From: CAXMMR01 sp963692975
Lineage (GTDB): Bacteria > Pseudomonadota > Alphaproteobacteria > Acetobacterales > Acetobacteraceae
DNA: 64,000 bases
Direction of reading: 5' to 3'
Assembly: GCA_963692975.2 (NCBI GenBank)
Contig: CAXMMR010000032.1
Span: 62,001 to 126,000, forward strand
Below, in pieces: positions 17,308 through 25,088 of the stretch. The stretch's first letter is position 1; every line of letters begins with the position of its first letter. The notes under the pieces are model-generated. The model saw only the letters and a list, made by a program, of their open reading frames with translations, was not told where the DNA came from and ran no database searches. The position numbers and the translations under genes are program-made.

Positions 17308-18187
17308 TCTGCACCTGCTCGCGCATCTGCTCGATCACCGCCTTGAGCCGCAGCCCGAGCGCGGTCAGCGGGATCGACGCCGACTTGGCGCACAGCGTGT
17401 TGCACTCGCGCACGAACTCCTGGACCAGGAAGTCGAGCCGCCGGCCGATTGCGGCGCCCTCCGCCAGCAGGGCGCGCGCCGCGGCGATGTGGCTGCCCAG
17501 CCGGTCGAGCTCCTCGCGCACGTCCGAGCGGCTGGCCAGCAGCGCCACCTCTTGCGCAATGCGCTCCTCCGGCAGCCCGGGCGCCGTCTCCAGCAGGGCC
17601 GCGACGGCCTCCAGCATGCGGGCGCGTTGGGCCTGCGGCTGCAGCACCGCCTCGTCGCCCGCCTCGGCGCACAGCGCCGCGACCTGGTCAACCTGCCCCG
17701 ACAGCACCTGGCCAAGCCGGCCGCCCTCGGCCTGGCGCGCCGCCGCAAGCGCCTGCAGCGCCGTGGCAAAGCCGTCCGTTGCTGCGGCGCGCTGCGCCTC
17801 GCTCACGCCCTCCGCCTCGCCTGTGGTCGCCCGCAGCACGCCGGGCAGGGCGAGCAGCAGCTCGGCGCGTGGCGGCGGCGCGCCTGGAATGCGCGCGGCG
17901 GTGTCGACCGCCAGCCGCAGCAGCGCGTCGAGCATCGGCTGGTCGACGCCGAACTGGCGCGTCTCCTCGCGCCGCACGGTCAGCACGGCGCCCACATTGC
18001 CGCGGCTGAGCACGCCCGCGGCCGCCTCACGCAGCCGCGGCTCGAGCGCGTCAAAGCCGTGCGGCAGGCGAAGCTTGAGGTCGAGACCGCGCCCGTTGAC
18101 CGAGCGCAGCTCCCAGGCCCAGGACAGCCCGTCCGCCAGGCCGCTGGTGCGGGCAAACCCGGTCATCGAGGCGATCGTCTGGCTCAT
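17297..18187 (-). CDS. YicC family endoribonuclease-like protein
   Basis: A 296-residue YicC protein. Typical features are the start IASMTGFARTSG, the region ELRSVNGRGLDLKLRLPHG, and the C-terminal DUF1732 part GRRLDFLVQEFVRECNTLCAKSASIPLT. YicC proteins act as endoribonucleases with effects on stationary-phase growth and small RNA stability. The gene overlaps gmk, the usual partner in proteobacteria. Upstream at 18341-18360 is a perfect 20-bp palindrome that may be an operator for this unit. Confidence 0.93.
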   Translation of the reverse strand: MSQTIASMTGFARTSGLADGLSWAWELRSVNGRGLDLKLRLPHGFDALEPRLREAAAGVLSRGNVGAVLTVRREETRQFGVDQPMLDALLRLAVDTAARIPGAPPPRAELLLALPGVLRATTGEAEGVSEAQRAAATDGFATALQALAAARQAEGGRLGQVLSGQVDQVAALCAEAGDEAVLQPQAQRARMLEAVAALLETAPGLPEERIAQEVALLASRSDVREELDRLGSHIAAARALLAEGAAIGRRLDFLVQEFVRECNTLCAKSASIPLTALGLRLKAVIEQMREQVQNVE

Positions 18188-18506
18188 GTCCGCTTCCTAC
18201 CAGCCGCCGCTGCGGGAGGCGACCAGGAAGGAACGGCTCCGCCCGCCAACATCGCTGGCGCCCGACGCCCGGACCGATGGGACGACGCCTCGCTCGTGCT
18301 AACAATCCTCTGAGCTGAGGTCTCGGGCGGCACGCTCAAAATCTTGCCTATAGGCAAGATCTCTCTAACCTGTTGAAAATAAACGGTTGGCTTCGGAAAG
18401 TTGGGGTGCGTGGCCTAAATGGCCCGCGTGCGACCCCGATGGATCTTGCGGTATTTCAGCCAAAACAACGCCCTTCTTTGTCGAAGATGCTGTCGAGGTC
18501 CTGGAC
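18188..18506. other. Intergenic region upstream of yicC-gmk
   Basis: A 319-bp stretch with no convincing gene. It is less GC-rich than its surroundings, carries the promoter region of yicC on the minus strand, and contains a perfect 20-bp palindrome (18341-18360). The right end lies just beyond the mltG stop. Short frames here have no family features. Confidence 0.6.
18341..18360. promoter_or_regulatory. Perfect 20-bp palindrome, candidate operator
   Basis: ATCTTGCCTATAGGCAAGAT is an exact palindrome with no spacer, 154 bases upstream of the yicC start. It has no loop and no T-run, so it is a poor terminator but a good dimeric-regulator site. Its length and symmetry are like lux-box or TetR/MarR-type operators. 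The regulator is unknown. Confidence 0.5.
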
Positions 18507-19541
18507 TTACCGCGCCTCGCTCCGCGCCCGGTAAGCCCGCACATTGCGTTCGTGTTCCGCCAAATTTGCCGAGAACGCGTGCCCGCCGGTGCCCGTCGCG
18601 ACGAAGTAGAGGTCCGCCGACGCCGCCGGGTGCAGCACCGCCGCGATCGCCGCCGCGCCAGGGCTGCAGATCGGCCCCGGCGGCAGCCCGGCGATGCGGT
18701 AGGTGTTGTAGGTATCGTCCGCGTCCAGGTCGGCGCGGCTCAGCGGGCGATCCAGGCTGCCGAGACCGCGGCTCGCGCCATACAGCACCGTCGGGTCGGA
18801 CTGCAGCTTCATGCCCAGCCGCAGCCGGTTCAGAAACACCGCCGCGACATGCGCCCGCTCCTCCGTCACCCCGGTCTCCCGCTCGACGATGGAGGCCAGG
18901 ATCAGCGCCTGGCGCGGCGAGGTGAGGGGGCTCGCCGGCTCGCGGCCGGCCCACGCCACCGCAAGCGTCCGCTGCATCGCCGCCTCGCTGCGCGCCAGCA
19001 GCGCGGCTCGCTCGGTGCCGTAGACGTAGTCATAGGTCTGCGGCAGCACCTCGCCTTCCGCCGGCCTGGCCACCTCGCCCGCGAGCGCGTCCGCACCCTC
19101 CATCAGAACGACGATCTGCGCGGCCGTGAGCCCTTCGGCCAGGGTCAGCCGATGCTGCACCGGCCGCGCATGGCGCAGCGTGTCGAGCACCGCCCTGAGG
19201 CTGGCATGCGCCGGAAAGGCGAACTCCGCGGCGTGGATTGGCCCATCGCCCGCGGTCAGCAGCGCGGCAAGCCGGAGCGCGAGCGGCGATCCCACGACGT
19301 GGGCGTCGAACAGCACCGAGGCGGCGTGCCGCATGCCATGCGGCACCACCACCGCCTGCCCGTCCGGCAACGGTCCCGGCGCGTGGTAGACCTGCCGGCC
19401 GATCGCGCCCGCCCCGACCAGCCCCGCCACTGCCGCCAGCGCCAACAGCCGCCGGACAAGCCTCAGCTGCCGGCGGCGCAGCCCCGGCGGCGGCGGATCC
19501 TCAGGCGGCGCGGAAGAGGATGGAGGCGTTGGTGCCGCCAA
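18507..19541 (-). CDS. mltG: Endolytic murein transglycosylase MltG
   Basis: MltG cleaves nascent peptidoglycan strands and is thought to end glycan polymerisation. The product (up to 344 residues) has a short proline-rich cytoplasmic tail, one membrane segment (LLALAAVAGLVGAGAIG, about residues 33-50), a LysM-like region, and the YceG domain with the catalytic stretch ILASIVERETGVTEERAHVAAVFLNRL and LQSDPTVLYGASR. The frame opens at a TTG at 19541 inside fabF (41-base overlap); no ATG or GTG is available before the membrane segment. It is last in the fatty-acid synthesis unit. Confidence 0.93.
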   Translation of the reverse strand: MAAPTPPSSSAPPEDPPPPGLRRRQLRLVRRLLALAAVAGLVGAGAIGRQVYHAPGPLPDGQAVVVPHGMRHAASVLFDAHVVGSPLALRLAALLTAGDGPIHAAEFAFPAHASLRAVLDTLRHARPVQHRLTLAEGLTAAQIVVLMEGADALAGEVARPAEGEVLPQTYDYVYGTERAALLARSEAAMQRTLAVAWAGREPASPLTSPRQALILASIVERETGVTEERAHVAAVFLNRLRLGMKLQSDPTVLYGASRGLGSLDRPLSRADLDADDTYNTYRIAGLPPGPICSPGAAAIAAVLHPAASADLYFVATGTGGHAFSANLAEHERNVRAYRARSEAR

Positions 19542-20772
19542 ATCCGAAGCTGTTCGACAGCGCCATGTCGACCCGTCGCCGTTGCGCCTCGCGAGCCACT
19601 CGGTCGATCACGCTGGCCCGGCTCGGATGCTGCAGGTTCAGCGTCGGCGGCACCACGTCGTCCCGGATCGCCAGGATCGAGAAGATCGACTCGATCGCGC
19701 CCGCCGCGCCGAGCAGGTGCCCGGTCGCCGACTTGGTGGACGACATCGCGATCGTGCGCGCCGACTCGCCGAAGAACTGCTCCACCGCCTCCAGCTCAAG
19801 GTCGTCGCCCATCGGCGTCGAGGTGCCGTGCGCGTTAATGTACTGGACATTCTCCGGATGCACGCCGCCATTCTTGAACGCCGCCCGCATCGCCCGATAC
19901 GCGCCGTCATGCCCCGGCGCCGGCGCCGTGATGTGGTGTGCATCGCCCGACAGCCCGTAGCCGGCGACCTCGGCATAGATCTTCGCGCCGCGCGCCCGGG
20001 CGTGCTCGTACTCCTCCAGCACGACGATGCCCGCGCCCTCGCCCATGACGAAGCCGTCGCGCTCGCTGTCCCAGGGGCGCGACGCCAGCGACGGCGTCTC
20101 GTTGAACCCGGTCGATAGCGCCCGCGAGGCGCAGAACCCGGCAATGCCGAGCGCGCACACCGCCGCCTCCGCGCCGCCCGCGATCATCACCTCGGCGTCG
20201 CCGAGCATGATCAGCCGCGCCGCATCGCCGATCGCGTGCACCCCGGTGGCGCATGCGGTCACCGCCGAATGGTTCGGCCCCTTGAAGCCGTAGCGGATGG
20301 AGACGTGGCCGGAGACCAGGTTGATCAGCGCCGAGGGAATGAAGAACGGTGACAGCCGCCGCGCCCGCCCGTCATGCACCATCACTGAGGCTTCATAGAT
20401 CGACTGCAGCCCGCCGATCCCGGAGCCGATCATCACCCCCGTTGCGTTCCGCTCGTCCTCGCTCTCCGGCGCCCAGCCGGAATCCTCCACCGCCTCGACC
20501 GCGGCGACGATGCCCAGATGGATAAACCGGTCCATCTTCTTGATGTCCTTGACCGGCAGCCACTCGTCGAGCGTCAGCCCGCCGCTGGCGCGCGTCCCCT
20601 CCGGCACCTCGCCGGCAACGCGCGCCGGCAGGTCGCCGGCATCAAAGGACTGGATCGCCCGAATGCCGCTGTCACCCTGGATCAGCCGGCCCCAGACATG
20701 CTCAACGCCGACCCCCAACGGAGAGGCGATCCCCATCCCGGTGACGACCACCCGACGCGTGCTGCCCAGCAT
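19501..20772 (-). CDS. fabF: 3-oxoacyl-ACP synthase II (KAS II)
   Basis: FabF condenses malonyl-ACP with acyl-ACP to lengthen fatty acids. The 423-residue protein starts MLGSTRRVVVTGMGIASPLG. The active site is complete: the cysteine in TACATGVHAIGDA, the first histidine in NAHGTSTPMGD, the second in KSATGHLLGAAG. The C terminus NSFGFGGTNASILF is typical. A GGCGGAG sequence precedes the ATG at 20772. acpP lies 31 bases upstream, the conserved acpP-fabF order. Confidence 0.98.
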   Translation of the reverse strand: MLGSTRRVVVTGMGIASPLGVGVEHVWGRLIQGDSGIRAIQSFDAGDLPARVAGEVPEGTRASGGLTLDEWLPVKDIKKMDRFIHLGIVAAVEAVEDSGWAPESEDERNATGVMIGSGIGGLQSIYEASVMVHDGRARRLSPFFIPSALINLVSGHVSIRYGFKGPNHSAVTACATGVHAIGDAARLIMLGDAEVMIAGGAEAAVCALGIAGFCASRALSTGFNETPSLASRPWDSERDGFVMGEGAGIVVLEEYEHARARGAKIYAEVAGYGLSGDAHHITAPAPGHDGAYRAMRAAFKNGGVHPENVQYINAHGTSTPMGDDLELEAVEQFFGESARTIAMSSTKSATGHLLGAAGAIESIFSILAIRDDVVPPTLNLQHPSRASVIDRVAREAQRRRVDMALSNSFGFGGTNASILFRAA

Positions 20773-20803
20773 GGACGCTCCGCCGTGTCCTACGATCGCT
20801 CGC

Positions 20804-21043
20804 TCAGGCCGCCTTCTGCTTCTCGATGTAGTCGATCGCGTCCTTCACGGTGCTGATCTTCTCGGCCGCGTCCTCCGGGATCTCGACGCCGAACGCCTCC
20901 TCAAACGCCATCACCAGCTCGACCGTATCGAGACTGTCGGCGCCCAAATCGTCGATGAATGAGGCCTCCGGCGTGACCTTGCTCTCCTCGACGCCGAGAT
21001 GCTCCACCACGATCTTCTTAACCTTCTCGGCGATGTCGCTCAT
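20804..21043 (-). CDS. acpP: Acyl carrier protein
   Basis: AcpP carries growing fatty acids on a phosphopantetheine arm. The 79-residue product starts MSDIAEKVKKIVVEHLG and has the prosthetic-group serine in FIDDLGADSLDTVELVMAFEE. The true start is the ATG at 21043; the long frame upstream of it is the fabG gene read in a wrong frame. It sits between fabG and fabF as in most proteobacteria. The 206-bp gap to fabG should hold its own promoter. Confidence 0.98.
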   Translation of the reverse strand: MSDIAEKVKKIVVEHLGVEESKVTPEASFIDDLGADSLDTVELVMAFEEAFGVEIPEDAAEKISTVKDAIDYIEKQKAA

Positions 21044-21249
21044 CGATCTCAGATCCCTGTCTCTAATACTGTTTGCGTCAATCTGGTCCGGCCGGTCGAT
21101 GTCGCCGAGCGCAGCCGCTTCGGAGGTGTCCGGAGGCGAGGCCGCGTGGCCCCTAGCATGGTTCCAATCTGCCCGCCAAGGCAATGCGGCAACCGTGCGA
21201 CCATGCTGTGGCGATGCAGTGACGGCATGCCCGGGTAGGCCGCGCAGGC

Positions 21250-21987
21250 TCAGATCATTGCCATGCCGCCATTGACGTGCAGCGTCGCCCCGGTCACCCA
21301 GGCCGCCTCGTCGGAGGCGAGATATACCACCGCAGCGCCAACATCCGCCGGCTGTCCCATCCGCCCGAGCGGGATCGCCTCCAGCAGTCGCTGCCGCTGC
21401 GCCTCGCCCAGCGCCTCCGTCATCGGCGTCTCGACGAAGCCGGGCGCGACGATGTTGACCGTGATGCCGCGGCTGCCGACCTCCTGCGCCAGCGTTTTGC
21501 TCATTGCCACCAGCCCCGCCTTGGCGGCGGCGTAGTTCGCCTGGCCAGGGTTGCCGGTGCTGCCGACGATGCTCGAAATGCCGATGATCCGACCCGCCCG
21601 GCGCTTGAGCATCCCCCGCAGCGCCGCCCGCGCCAGACGGAACGGCGCGCTCAGGTCGACGTCGAGCACCGCCTGCCAGTCCTCGTCGCGCAGCCGGAGC
21701 GCCAGCATGTCGCGCGTCAGCCCGGCATTGTTGACCAGGATGCCGACCGGCCCCGCCGCCCGCTCCGCCTGGGCGACCAGGCCAGCCGCCGCCGCCGCGT
21801 CCGCCAGGTCGGCCACCACGACATGCGCGCGCTCGCCGAGCCTCGCCGCCAAACCCTCCAGCGCCTCGCGACGCGTGCCGGAGAGCACAACCTGCGCACC
21901 CTGCGCATGCAGCGCCCGCGCGATCGCTCCGCCGATGCCGCCCGAGGCGCCGGTCACCAGCGCCGTCTTGCCGGTCAGGTCGAACAT
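21250..21987 (-). CDS. fabG: 3-oxoacyl-ACP reductase
   Basis: FabG reduces 3-oxoacyl-ACP with NADPH. The 245-residue SDR protein begins MFDLTGKTALVTGASGGIGGA (NADP-binding glycine motif), has LVNNAGLTRD, the catalytic serine in IGISSIVGSTGNPG, and YAAAKAGLVAMSKTLA as the YxxxK motif. The ATG at 21987 has GGAGG just upstream; an adjacent GTG at 21990 is an alternative. It is part of the fabD-fabG-acpP-fabF cluster, separated from fabD by a family A repeat. Confidence 0.97.
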   Translation of the reverse strand: MFDLTGKTALVTGASGGIGGAIARALHAQGAQVVLSGTRREALEGLAARLGERAHVVVADLADAAAAAGLVAQAERAAGPVGILVNNAGLTRDMLALRLRDEDWQAVLDVDLSAPFRLARAALRGMLKRRAGRIIGISSIVGSTGNPGQANYAAAKAGLVAMSKTLAQEVGSRGITVNIVAPGFVETPMTEALGEAQRQRLLEAIPLGRMGQPADVGAAVVYLASDEAAWVTGATLHVNGGMAMI

Positions 21988-22002
21988 CACGCCTCCGTAG
22001 CG

Positions 22003-22216
22003 AAGAAAGGCGAGGGGCTTTGCCCCTGGACCCCATTAAAGGCGAAGCCTTTAAAATCCATTTGTCATTCTTGTCCAATGAGCGAGACGGTGCCGTCGGC
22101 TGGAGACAGTACTGGATTCGCCGTGCAAGGAAGAATGGGCCTTGGACTCCAAACGGCCGGGGTCTGGAGCCTCACGGCCCCAGCGGGTCCAGGGCGGAGC
22201 CCTGGCCTTGTCTTCC
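22003..22216. repeat. Intergenic palindromic element, family A (full-length copy, fabD-fabG gap)
   Basis: Left module: GAGGGGCTTTGCCCCT then TTAAAGGCGAAGCCTTTAA. Middle: about 95 bp of unique-looking sequence. Right module: CTGGAGCCTCACGGCCCCAG then TCCAGGGCGGAGCCCTGGCC. The copies at 32.9 kb and 43.5 kb have the same layout and share short words in the middle part. Confidence 0.85.
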
Positions 22217-23188
22217 TCAAAGCGTCTTCAGCAAAGCCTCGATCTCGTCCGGGGTCGCGGCCGACGCGGTGCGGGCTGCCGGCACGATGCGCTTGACCAA
22301 CCCGGCCAGCACCTTGCCCGCGCCCAGCTCGACGAAGCTATCCACCCCCATGGCGACCGCCGCAATGACGCTTTCGCGCCAGCGCACCGTCTGCGTCACC
22401 TGCTGCACCAGCAGCTGGCGGATCTCGCCCGGATCGCTCGCCTTGCTCGCCGTCACGTTGGCGATCAGCGGCACCACGGGCTCCACCATCGGCGCCTCCT
22501 CCAGCGCCTCCGCCATGACGCGCGCTGCCGGCGCCATCAGCGCGCAGTGGAACGGCGCCGAGACCGGCAGCAGCATCGCCCGCTTCACCCCCTGGCCGCG
22601 CGCGATCTCGATTGCCCGTTCCACCGCGGCGCGGTCGCCGGAGATCACCACCTGGCCGCCGCCATTGTCGTTGGCCGGCGCGACCACCTGCTGGATCGTG
22701 CTGCCGTCCTCGCGGGTGAACGGCGCCGCCTGCTCGCAGATCGTGGCGGCCTGCGCCATCTCAATACCGAGCAGCGCCGCCATGGCGCCTTCGCCTGCCG
22801 GCACCGCAGCCTGCATCGCCTCGCCGCGCCGGCGCAGCAGGGCAGCGGTGACGTTCACCGGCAGGCTGCCAGCCGCGGCCAGTGCGCTGTATTCGCCCAG
22901 CGAGTGGCCAAGCACCATGACCGCCCGGTCCGCCAGCGCGAACCCGCCCTCGGCCTGCAGCACCCGCAGCACCGCCAGCGACATCGCCATCAGCGCCGGC
23001 TGGGTGTTGCGGGTCGCCGTCAGCTCCTCGGACGGACCCTCGAACATCAGCTTCGACAGCCGCTGCTTGAGCGTTTCATCGACTTCCTGGAACACCTCGC
23101 GCGCCGGCGCGAACGCGGCCGCCAGGTCACGGCCCATGCCGACAGTCTGGCTGCCCTGGCCGGGAAAGATGAACGCATGGACAGGCAT
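22217..23188 (-). CDS. fabD: Malonyl-CoA:ACP transacylase
   Basis: FabD moves malonyl from CoA to ACP to supply chain-extension units. The 323-residue form begins MPVHAFIFPGQGSQTVGMG. The nucleophile is in VLGHSLGEYSALAA, and the substrate-binding QxVxR-like region and catalytic histidine (VSAPFHCALM) are present. An in-frame upstream extension to 23239 lacks family character, so the ATG at 23188 is preferred. The stop codon lies at the edge of a family A repeat. Confidence 0.97.
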   Translation of the reverse strand: MPVHAFIFPGQGSQTVGMGRDLAAAFAPAREVFQEVDETLKQRLSKLMFEGPSEELTATRNTQPALMAMSLAVLRVLQAEGGFALADRAVMVLGHSLGEYSALAAAGSLPVNVTAALLRRRGEAMQAAVPAGEGAMAALLGIEMAQAATICEQAAPFTREDGSTIQQVVAPANDNGGGQVVISGDRAAVERAIEIARGQGVKRAMLLPVSAPFHCALMAPAARVMAEALEEAPMVEPVVPLIANVTASKASDPGEIRQLLVQQVTQTVRWRESVIAAVAMGVDSFVELGAGKVLAGLVKRIVPAARTASAATPDEIEALLKTL

Positions 23189-23542
23189 TGAACATGGTCC
23201 GGACATGTGGCGTCGCGGACATGGAGCGGGCGGCGACACCTGTCAAATACCCTCGCATGCTGCAAGGCGAGGTGCGGCGCCTGCCGCCAGGGTGCAGCCC
23301 AGACTGGCCCAGGGACTGGCCCAGGACTGGCCCAGGACTGGCCCAGGACTGGCGCAAGGCCGGCGCAGGGCTGGCGCGCGGCGCCGCGCTTGCGCGACCG
23401 GCCGTCCTCGTGCTGTAAGGCCGGCTCCCTGCCGGGGCGTGGCACGCCCCGGCTATGCCCCCGTGCGCGCTCGTCAGGACGCGCATGGCTCAAGGCTTGC
23501 CGATAGCGGCAAGCCGGGCCGATCCAGCCATGGGGAGACCAC
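23189..23542. promoter_or_regulatory. Divergent intergenic region: fabD and rpsF promoters, tandem repeats and hairpins
   Basis: A 354-bp gap between divergent fabD and rpsF. It contains 11-bp tandem repeats (23302-23357), an 11-bp inverted repeat GCCGGGGCGTG/CACGCCCCGGC (23431-23453), and a nine-pair stem GGCTTGCCG/CGGCAAGCC with an ATAG loop (23494-23515) in the rpsF leader. The last could be an S6:S18-binding autoregulatory leader, but this is inferred from position only. No gene seen. Confidence 0.5.
23302..23357. repeat. 11-bp tandem repeats
   Basis: About five copies of GACTGGCCCAG, one with an extra G and the last diverged (GACTGGCGCAA). They lie upstream of rpsF and in the fabD promoter region. 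Copy number may vary between strains. Confidence 0.8.
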
Positions 23543-24001
23543 ATGCCCTTATATGAGACTGTGCTGATCGCACGGAACGACGTCACCCAGCAGCAGGTCG
23601 AAGGCCTGGCGGATACGGTCGCGACCCAGCTCGAAGGCGATGGCGGCGCGATCAAAAAGCGCGAGTACTGGGGCCTGCGCACCCTGTCCTATCGCATCAA
23701 GAAGAATCGCAAGGCGCATTACATGCTGCTCGGCATTGACGCGATGCCCGCCTCGGTCAACGAGATGGAGCGCCAGCTGCGTCTCAACGAGGACGTGCTG
23801 CGCTTCATGACGATCCGGGTCGACGCGATCGACGAGAACCCGTCCGCCGTGCTGAGCCGGAAGTCGGATGACCGCGAGCGCGGCTTCCGCGGCCCCAAGC
23901 CGGCCGGGCGCTTCGAGAGCGGCCGCCGCCGTAATTTTGACGACCGCGAGGAATACCGCGCCCGCGACGGCGCGGCCGAGCCTGCAGCGGTCGAGGAGTA
24001 G
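23543..24001 (+). CDS. rpsF: 30S ribosomal protein S6
   Basis: S6 binds S18 on the platform of the small subunit. The 152-residue product starts MPLYETVLIARNDVTQQQVE, has the core REYWGLRTLSYRIKKNRKAHY, and a long charged C-terminal tail rich in Arg, Asp and Glu (residues 105-152), longer than in E. coli but common in alphaproteobacteria. It begins the rpsF-rpsR-rplI operon; rpsR starts three bases after its stop. The leader holds a strong stem-loop that may mediate feedback control. Confidence 0.98.
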   Translation: MPLYETVLIARNDVTQQQVEGLADTVATQLEGDGGAIKKREYWGLRTLSYRIKKNRKAHYMLLGIDAMPASVNEMERQLRLNEDVLRFMTIRVDAIDENPSAVLSRKSDDRERGFRGPKPAGRFESGRRRNFDDREEYRARDGAAEPAAVEE

Positions 24002-24004
24002 AGC

Positions 24005-24307
24005 ATGTCAGACCGTCCCGATCGCGAGCGCCCCGGCGCCACCGACGACCTTAACCCGGCCGCCCGGCGCTCCGCCGTCGGCGCCCGCCGGCCGTTCTAT
24101 CGCCGCCGCAAGTCCTGCCCTTTCTCCGGGCCGAACGCACCGGTGATCGACTACAAGGACGTCCGCCTGCTCAGCCGCTTCCTCTCCGAACGCGGCAAGA
24201 TCGTGCCGAGCCGGATCACCGCAGTGAGCGCCAAGAAGCAGCGCGAGCTCGCCCAGGCCATCAAGCGCGCCCGCTTTCTCGCCTTGCTTCCCTACGTGCT
24301 GAGCTGA
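24005..24307 (+). CDS. rpsR: 30S ribosomal protein S18
   Basis: S18 forms a heterodimer with S6. The 100-residue product has the conserved core RRPFYRRRKSCPFSGPNAPV, IDYKDVRLLSRFLSERGKIVPSRITAVSAKKQRELAQAIKRAR. The N-terminal extension of about 30 residues (MSDRPDRERPGATDD) is longer than in E. coli. It lies between rpsF and rplI with very short gaps. Confidence 0.98.
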   Translation: MSDRPDRERPGATDDLNPAARRSAVGARRPFYRRRKSCPFSGPNAPVIDYKDVRLLSRFLSERGKIVPSRITAVSAKKQRELAQAIKRARFLALLPYVLS

Positions 24308-24319
24308 GGAGCCGCACCG

Positions 24320-24901
24320 ATGGCCGTCGTCGAACTGATCCTCCTGCAGCGCATCGAAAAGCTCGGCCAGATGGGCGACCTCGTCCGCGTCAAGCCGGGC
24401 TACGCGCGCAACTTCCTGCTGCCGCAGAAGCGCGCCATCCGCGCCAACAAGGCCAACGTCGCCAAGTTTGAAGAGACCCGCGTCCAGCTCGAGGCGCAGA
24501 ACATCAAGCGCCGCGAGGAGGCCGAGCGCGTCTCCGAGCGCATGGGCGGCCTGACCGTCGTCGTGATCCGCCAGGCCGGCGACAGCGGCAGCCTCTACGG
24601 CTCGGTCAGCAACCGCGACATCGCCGAGCAGGTGACCGCCGCCGGTCTCGGCGTCACTCGCCAGCAGGTGGTGCTCGATCATCCGATCAAGGCGCTGGGC
24701 TTGGCCAAGGTGCGGGTCGTGCTGCACCCGGAGGTGACCATGCAGGTCACCGTCAACGTTGCCCGCAGCCCCGAGGAGGCGGAGAAGCAAGCCCGCGGCG
24801 AGGCTGTCGGCCTGGCCGCCGAGGACGAGCAGGACGAGGCCGATGCCGCCGAACTGTTCGAGCAGGGCGCCATCCCGACCGGCGAGGCGGCTCAGGACTG
24901 A
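24320..24901 (+). CDS. rplI: 50S ribosomal protein L9
   Basis: L9 binds 23S rRNA and helps keep the reading frame. The 193-residue protein begins MAVVELILLQRIEKLGQMGD, followed by VRVKPGYARNFLLPQKRAI, the N-domain signature, a long connecting helix, and the C-terminal RNA-binding domain (VTAAGLGVTRQQVVLDHPIKALG). An acidic tail of about 35 residues extends beyond the common length. It ends the operon and is followed by a family A repeat. Confidence 0.98.
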   Translation: MAVVELILLQRIEKLGQMGDLVRVKPGYARNFLLPQKRAIRANKANVAKFEETRVQLEAQNIKRREEAERVSERMGGLTVVVIRQAGDSGSLYGSVSNRDIAEQVTAAGLGVTRQQVVLDHPIKALGLAKVRVVLHPEVTMQVTVNVARSPEEAEKQARGEAVGLAAEDEQDEADAAELFEQGAIPTGEAAQD

Positions 24902-24904
24902 GCA

Positions 24905-25081
24905 AGGAGAGGGCGATCAAGGCATTTCCTCGAGACCCTCGACCCCATTTAGAGGCGGAACCTTCAAAATCCATTCGCATGGTGCACAGCACACCGGCCT
25001 AGGTCATGGAGAACCGGACCGAAGTGATGGATTGTAAAGGCTCCGCCTTTACCGGGATCAAAGGGCAGAGCGCTTTGCCTT
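24905..25081. repeat. Intergenic palindromic element, family A (two inverted modules, rplI-cfa gap)
   Basis: A diverged left module (GAGGCGGAACCTTCAAAATCC) faces an inverted module containing TAAAGGCTCCGCCTTTA and AAAGGGCAGAGCGCTTTGCC, about 60 bp apart. The last bases of the element form a TTG that could be misread as the cfa start. Confidence 0.7.
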
Positions 25082-25088
25082 GACGGCG

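Noticed and set aside
20804..22078. 424-codon fusion of ACP with a long N-terminal region
   Set aside because: The upstream part is fabG read in a wrong frame plus an intergenic gap; the ACP starts at 21043.
22020..23567. 515-codon plus-strand open frame
   Set aside because: Antisense to fabD, begins in a repeat; Ser/Arg/Ala-rich shadow.
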